A DNA stretch of 64,000 nucleotides from Alphaproteobacteria bacterium (GTDB taxonomy: Bacteria > Pseudomonadota > Alphaproteobacteria > Rhodobacterales > Rhodobacteraceae). A program made the translations under genes and the position numbers. The notes under the pieces were generated by a model. That model saw nothing but the letters and a program-made list of their open reading frames with translations. It did no database searches and was not told the origin of the DNA. The DNA lies in the NCBI GenBank assembly GCA_030426685.1, contig JAUHYC010000012.1:1-64000 (forward strand). Direction: 5' to 3'. Shown piece after piece: positions 62,332 through 64,000 of this stretch (position 1 is its first letter; every line of letters begins with the position of its first letter).

Positions 62332-63209
62332 CTGAGCAGCGTCGCATCGTCCTGGTCACAGGACCGTCGGGTGCAGGTCGGTCCACCGCGATCCATGTGC
62401 TGGAAGACCTCGGGTTCGAAGCGATCGACAATCTTCCGATGGGTCTGCTGTCGCGGCTGTTGGACAGTTCGGAACCCAGCCGTCCGATGGCTCTGGGCAT
62501 CGATGTCCGCAATCGCGACTTTTCCACAATCGGCTTTATCGAACTGGCGGCCAAATTGGGCCGGATGGAACAGGTTGATCTGACAACCCTCTATCTGGAT
62601 TGCAGCGACGAGATCCTGTTGCGCCGTTTCTCCGAAACCCGCCGCCGCCATCCCGTGGCCACGGATGCCAGCCCGAAAACGGGTATTGAACAGGAAAAAG
62701 AACTGCTGGCCCCGATCCGCGAGACTGCGGATACACTGATCGACACGAGCCATTTGAACATTCATCAGCTGCGCGAAGAGGTCGAACGCTGGTTCGCCCC
62801 TGAAGGCGGGCGACATCTGGCGGTGTCGATCGAATCCTTCTCGTATAAACGCGGCCTGCCGCGCGGTCTGGATATGGTCTTTGATTGCCGCTTTCTGGCC
62901 AACCCCTATTGGCGGCCCGAATTGCGCTCTGCTGATGGTCGAAACGCCGATGTTGGGGCATATGTTCAATCCGATGCCAACTATGAAGCGTTCCTTAACC
63001 GGGTCGTCGATCTGTTGATCGAATTGCTTCCGGCTTTCCGCAAGGAAGGCAAAGCACATCTTTCGGTTGCGTTTGGCTGCACCGGTGGGCAGCATCGTTC
63101 GGTTGCAGTGGCGGAAGCGGTTGCAAAGGCCCTTGCAGAAGCAGGCCAGCAGGTGTCAATTAGGCACCGCGAGATGGAACGTCGTTCGTTGAATGTGAGG
63201 CCGGGTTGA
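62328..63209 (+). CDS. rapZ: RapZ-type nucleotide-binding protein
   Basis: 293 residues from the ATG at 62328, which overlaps the hprK stop by ATGA; an ATG at 62316 adds four residues. Walker A VTGPSGAGRSTAIHVLEDLGFEAIDNLP, LYLDCSDEILLRRFSETRRRHP, and the C-terminal domain LSVAFGCTGGQHRSVAVAEAVA that senses amino-sugar phosphate in E. coli RapZ. There it controls glmS mRNA through small RNAs; in alphaproteobacteria the role is less defined. Cotranslated with hprK and the EIIA gene. Confidence 0.94.
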   Translation: MTEQRRIVLVTGPSGAGRSTAIHVLEDLGFEAIDNLPMGLLSRLLDSSEPSRPMALGIDVRNRDFSTIGFIELAAKLGRMEQVDLTTLYLDCSDEILLRRFSETRRRHPVATDASPKTGIEQEKELLAPIRETADTLIDTSHLNIHQLREEVERWFAPEGGRHLAVSIESFSYKRGLPRGLDMVFDCRFLANPYWRPELRSADGRNADVGAYVQSDANYEAFLNRVVDLLIELLPAFRKEGKAHLSVAFGCTGGQHRSVAVAEAVAKALAEAGQQVSIRHREMERRSLNVRPG

Positions 63210-63598
63210 TCGGGATCGTTATCGTTGCACATGGCGGGTTGGCGCAGGAATACCTGGCCGCCACGCAGCATGTGGTTGGAAGGCAGCCTGGGCTTGTTGC
63301 TGTCCCGATCGAGGCTGACCACAATCGCGAGGAAAAACAGGCCGAAATCTGCCGCGCCGCCGACGAGGTCGATCAGGGTGATGGCGTTGTCGTCGTGACC
63401 GATCTGTTTGGCGGCAGCCCGTCGAATCTCAGCCTGCGTGCCTGCGCACCTCAGGATCGGCGAATCCTTTATGGTGCCAACCTGCCGATGCTGATCAAAC
63501 TGGCCAAAAGCCGCCACCTGCCCTTGGCCGAGGCGGTGCGCCTGGCGATGGAGGCTGGACGAAAATACATCAATGCGCAAAATGTGACGCTGGATTGA
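63206..63598 (+). CDS. manX: PTS EIIA component, mannose/fructose-type
   Basis: 130 residues from a TTG overlapping the rapZ stop (TTGA). MIGIVIVAHGGLAQEYLAATQHVVG with phospho-acceptor His9, and DLFGGSPSNLSLRAC. It belongs to the EIIA-Man fold but no EIIB, EIIC or EIID gene is here, so it probably works as a regulatory phosphate acceptor. Followed by ptsH. Confidence 0.92.
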   Translation: MIGIVIVAHGGLAQEYLAATQHVVGRQPGLVAVPIEADHNREEKQAEICRAADEVDQGDGVVVVTDLFGGSPSNLSLRACAPQDRRILYGANLPMLIKLAKSRHLPLAEAVRLAMEAGRKYINAQNVTLD

Positions 63599-63614
63599 TA
63601 CCGGATAGATTCAT

Positions 63615-63884
63615 ATGACGACCAAAAGTTTGAAAATTATCAATGAAAAAGGCCTGCATGCCCGTGCCTCGGCCAAGTTGGTCGAAGTGGTCGAGGGCTT
63701 TGACGCCCGCGCCGAGGTATCGCGTGACGGACTTTCTGCTTCGGGCGATAGTATCATGGGCCTTTTGATGTTGGCAGCGTCGCGCGGAACCACTATTGAC
63801 GTCGAGACGTCCGGCCCGGATGCTGAGGCGTTGGCAGAAGCGTTGGAAACCCTGGTGAACGACAAGTTCGGCGAAGGGTTCTGA
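63615..63884 (+). CDS. ptsH: Phosphocarrier protein HPr
   Basis: 89 residues. Active His15 in INEKGLHARASAKLVE and regulatory Ser46 in SASGDSIMGLLMLA, the target of HprK. Passes phosphate from EI to EIIA; ptsI is not in this window. Completes the hprK-rapZ-EIIA-HPr set. Confidence 0.96.
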   Translation: MTTKSLKIINEKGLHARASAKLVEVVEGFDARAEVSRDGLSASGDSIMGLLMLAASRGTTIDVETSGPDAEALAEALETLVNDKFGEGF

Positions 63885-63918
63885 CTGCCGCGACACCAAG
63901 GACGGAAAGACCAGGCAA

Positions 63919-64000
63919 TTGGCGGAAACCACGCACGATAGCAAGACAGGCCCAGTAGTAGACCACGACACCGATCAGGGTGAAATCTACGACCGCAGAA
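63919..64000 (+). CDS. Start of a further reading frame, cut by window end
   Basis: From a TTG at 63919, preceded by AAGGACGGAAAGACC, the frame stays open to the window edge (27 codons, AETTHDSKTGPVVDHDTD then GEIYDRR). Too short to identify. It follows ptsH by 34 bases on the same strand, so it could extend the operon. Confidence 0.35.
   Translation, partial: MAETTHDSKTGPVVDHDTDQGEIYDRR

Noticed and set aside
1-64000. Defence island, prophage, secretion system or biosynthetic cluster
   Set aside because: No nuclease-helicase sets, integrase, phage structural genes, IS ends, CRISPR repeats or large synthases were found; the genes are core or scattered accessory functions.

Overview
This 64 kb window looks like a core chromosomal segment of a Roseobacter-group alphaproteobacterium (Rhodobacterales, Ruegeria-like). 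The reasons are its high GC content, the split b/b' ATP synthase F0 cluster, the order pckA | chvI-chvG-hprK-rapZ-EIIA-ptsH, the ethylmalonyl-CoA pathway gene mcd, DUF1491 next to era, a multicopper oxidase with a twin-arginine signal, and palindromic repeats of a kind common in this family. I found no rRNA, tRNA, insertion sequence, prophage, CRISPR array or recognisable defence island. Most of the window is housekeeping. The unusual content is small: odd paralogues, genes inserted into conserved operons, and operator-like repeats.

Layout. 1-435 is the end of a GH25 lysozyme. 432-7239 (minus) is a long, tightly overlapped run in the order ffh, three GNAT acetyltransferases, aroQ, rpsP, bluB, a small membrane protein, rimM, a sulfotransferase-like protein and trmD. 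7.4-13.7 kb holds small accessory genes: a YbaK-type deacylase, an Asp/Glu racemase, an azoreductase with a divergent LysR regulator, two EamA exporters, UspA and an ArsR regulator. 13.8-16.4 kb is the ATP synthase F0 operon (atpI-B-E-F'-F), closed by a strong terminator. 16.5-18.6 kb is a divergent GntR regulator/aminotransferase pair with two matched operator-like sites. 18.6-24.8 kb has smc and several small secreted or hypothetical proteins. 24.8-27.9 kb has a lytic transglycosylase and cobD-cobC; with bluB, these are cobalamin genes.

28.0-32.0 kb has a stand-alone receiver protein, a glutathionyl-hydroquinone reductase, an FAH-family hydrolase and a MalY/PatB C-S lyase. 32.0-34.5 kb is def, a degenerate second def, fmt and two tiny membrane proteins. 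34.5-39.7 kb has a ClpP-like lipoprotein, the ispH-DUF3429-methyltransferase-rnhA-yicG operon, a NYN-domain protein and folK. 39.8-48.0 kb is rpoZ-rsh-DUF2062-pdxJ-lysE-lysE-qor-acpS-lepB-rnc. A multicopper oxidase on the opposite strand then separates rnc from era (49.6 kb), DUF1491, a PQ-loop protein and recO.

52.5-57.1 kb has lipoproteins, mcd, a TauE/SafE permease and a small winged-helix protein. 57.5-64.0 kb holds pckA facing the chvI-chvG-hprK-rapZ-EIIA-ptsH cluster, which links gluconeogenesis, envelope/acid signalling and a regulatory phosphotransferase chain. The chain has no sugar permease here. The last bases open another reading frame that runs off the edge.

The observations most worth a second look are: a peptide deformylase paralogue in which the metal-ligand Cys is Ser and the catalytic Glu is Gln, translationally coupled to the intact enzyme and to fmt; paired inverted repeats 63 bp apart in the gntR/aminotransferase gap; a perfect 13-bp direct repeat plus a palindrome between pckA and chvI; a 16-bp direct repeat upstream of a lipoprotein gene; and a palindromic repeat that supplies the stop codon of two unrelated genes.
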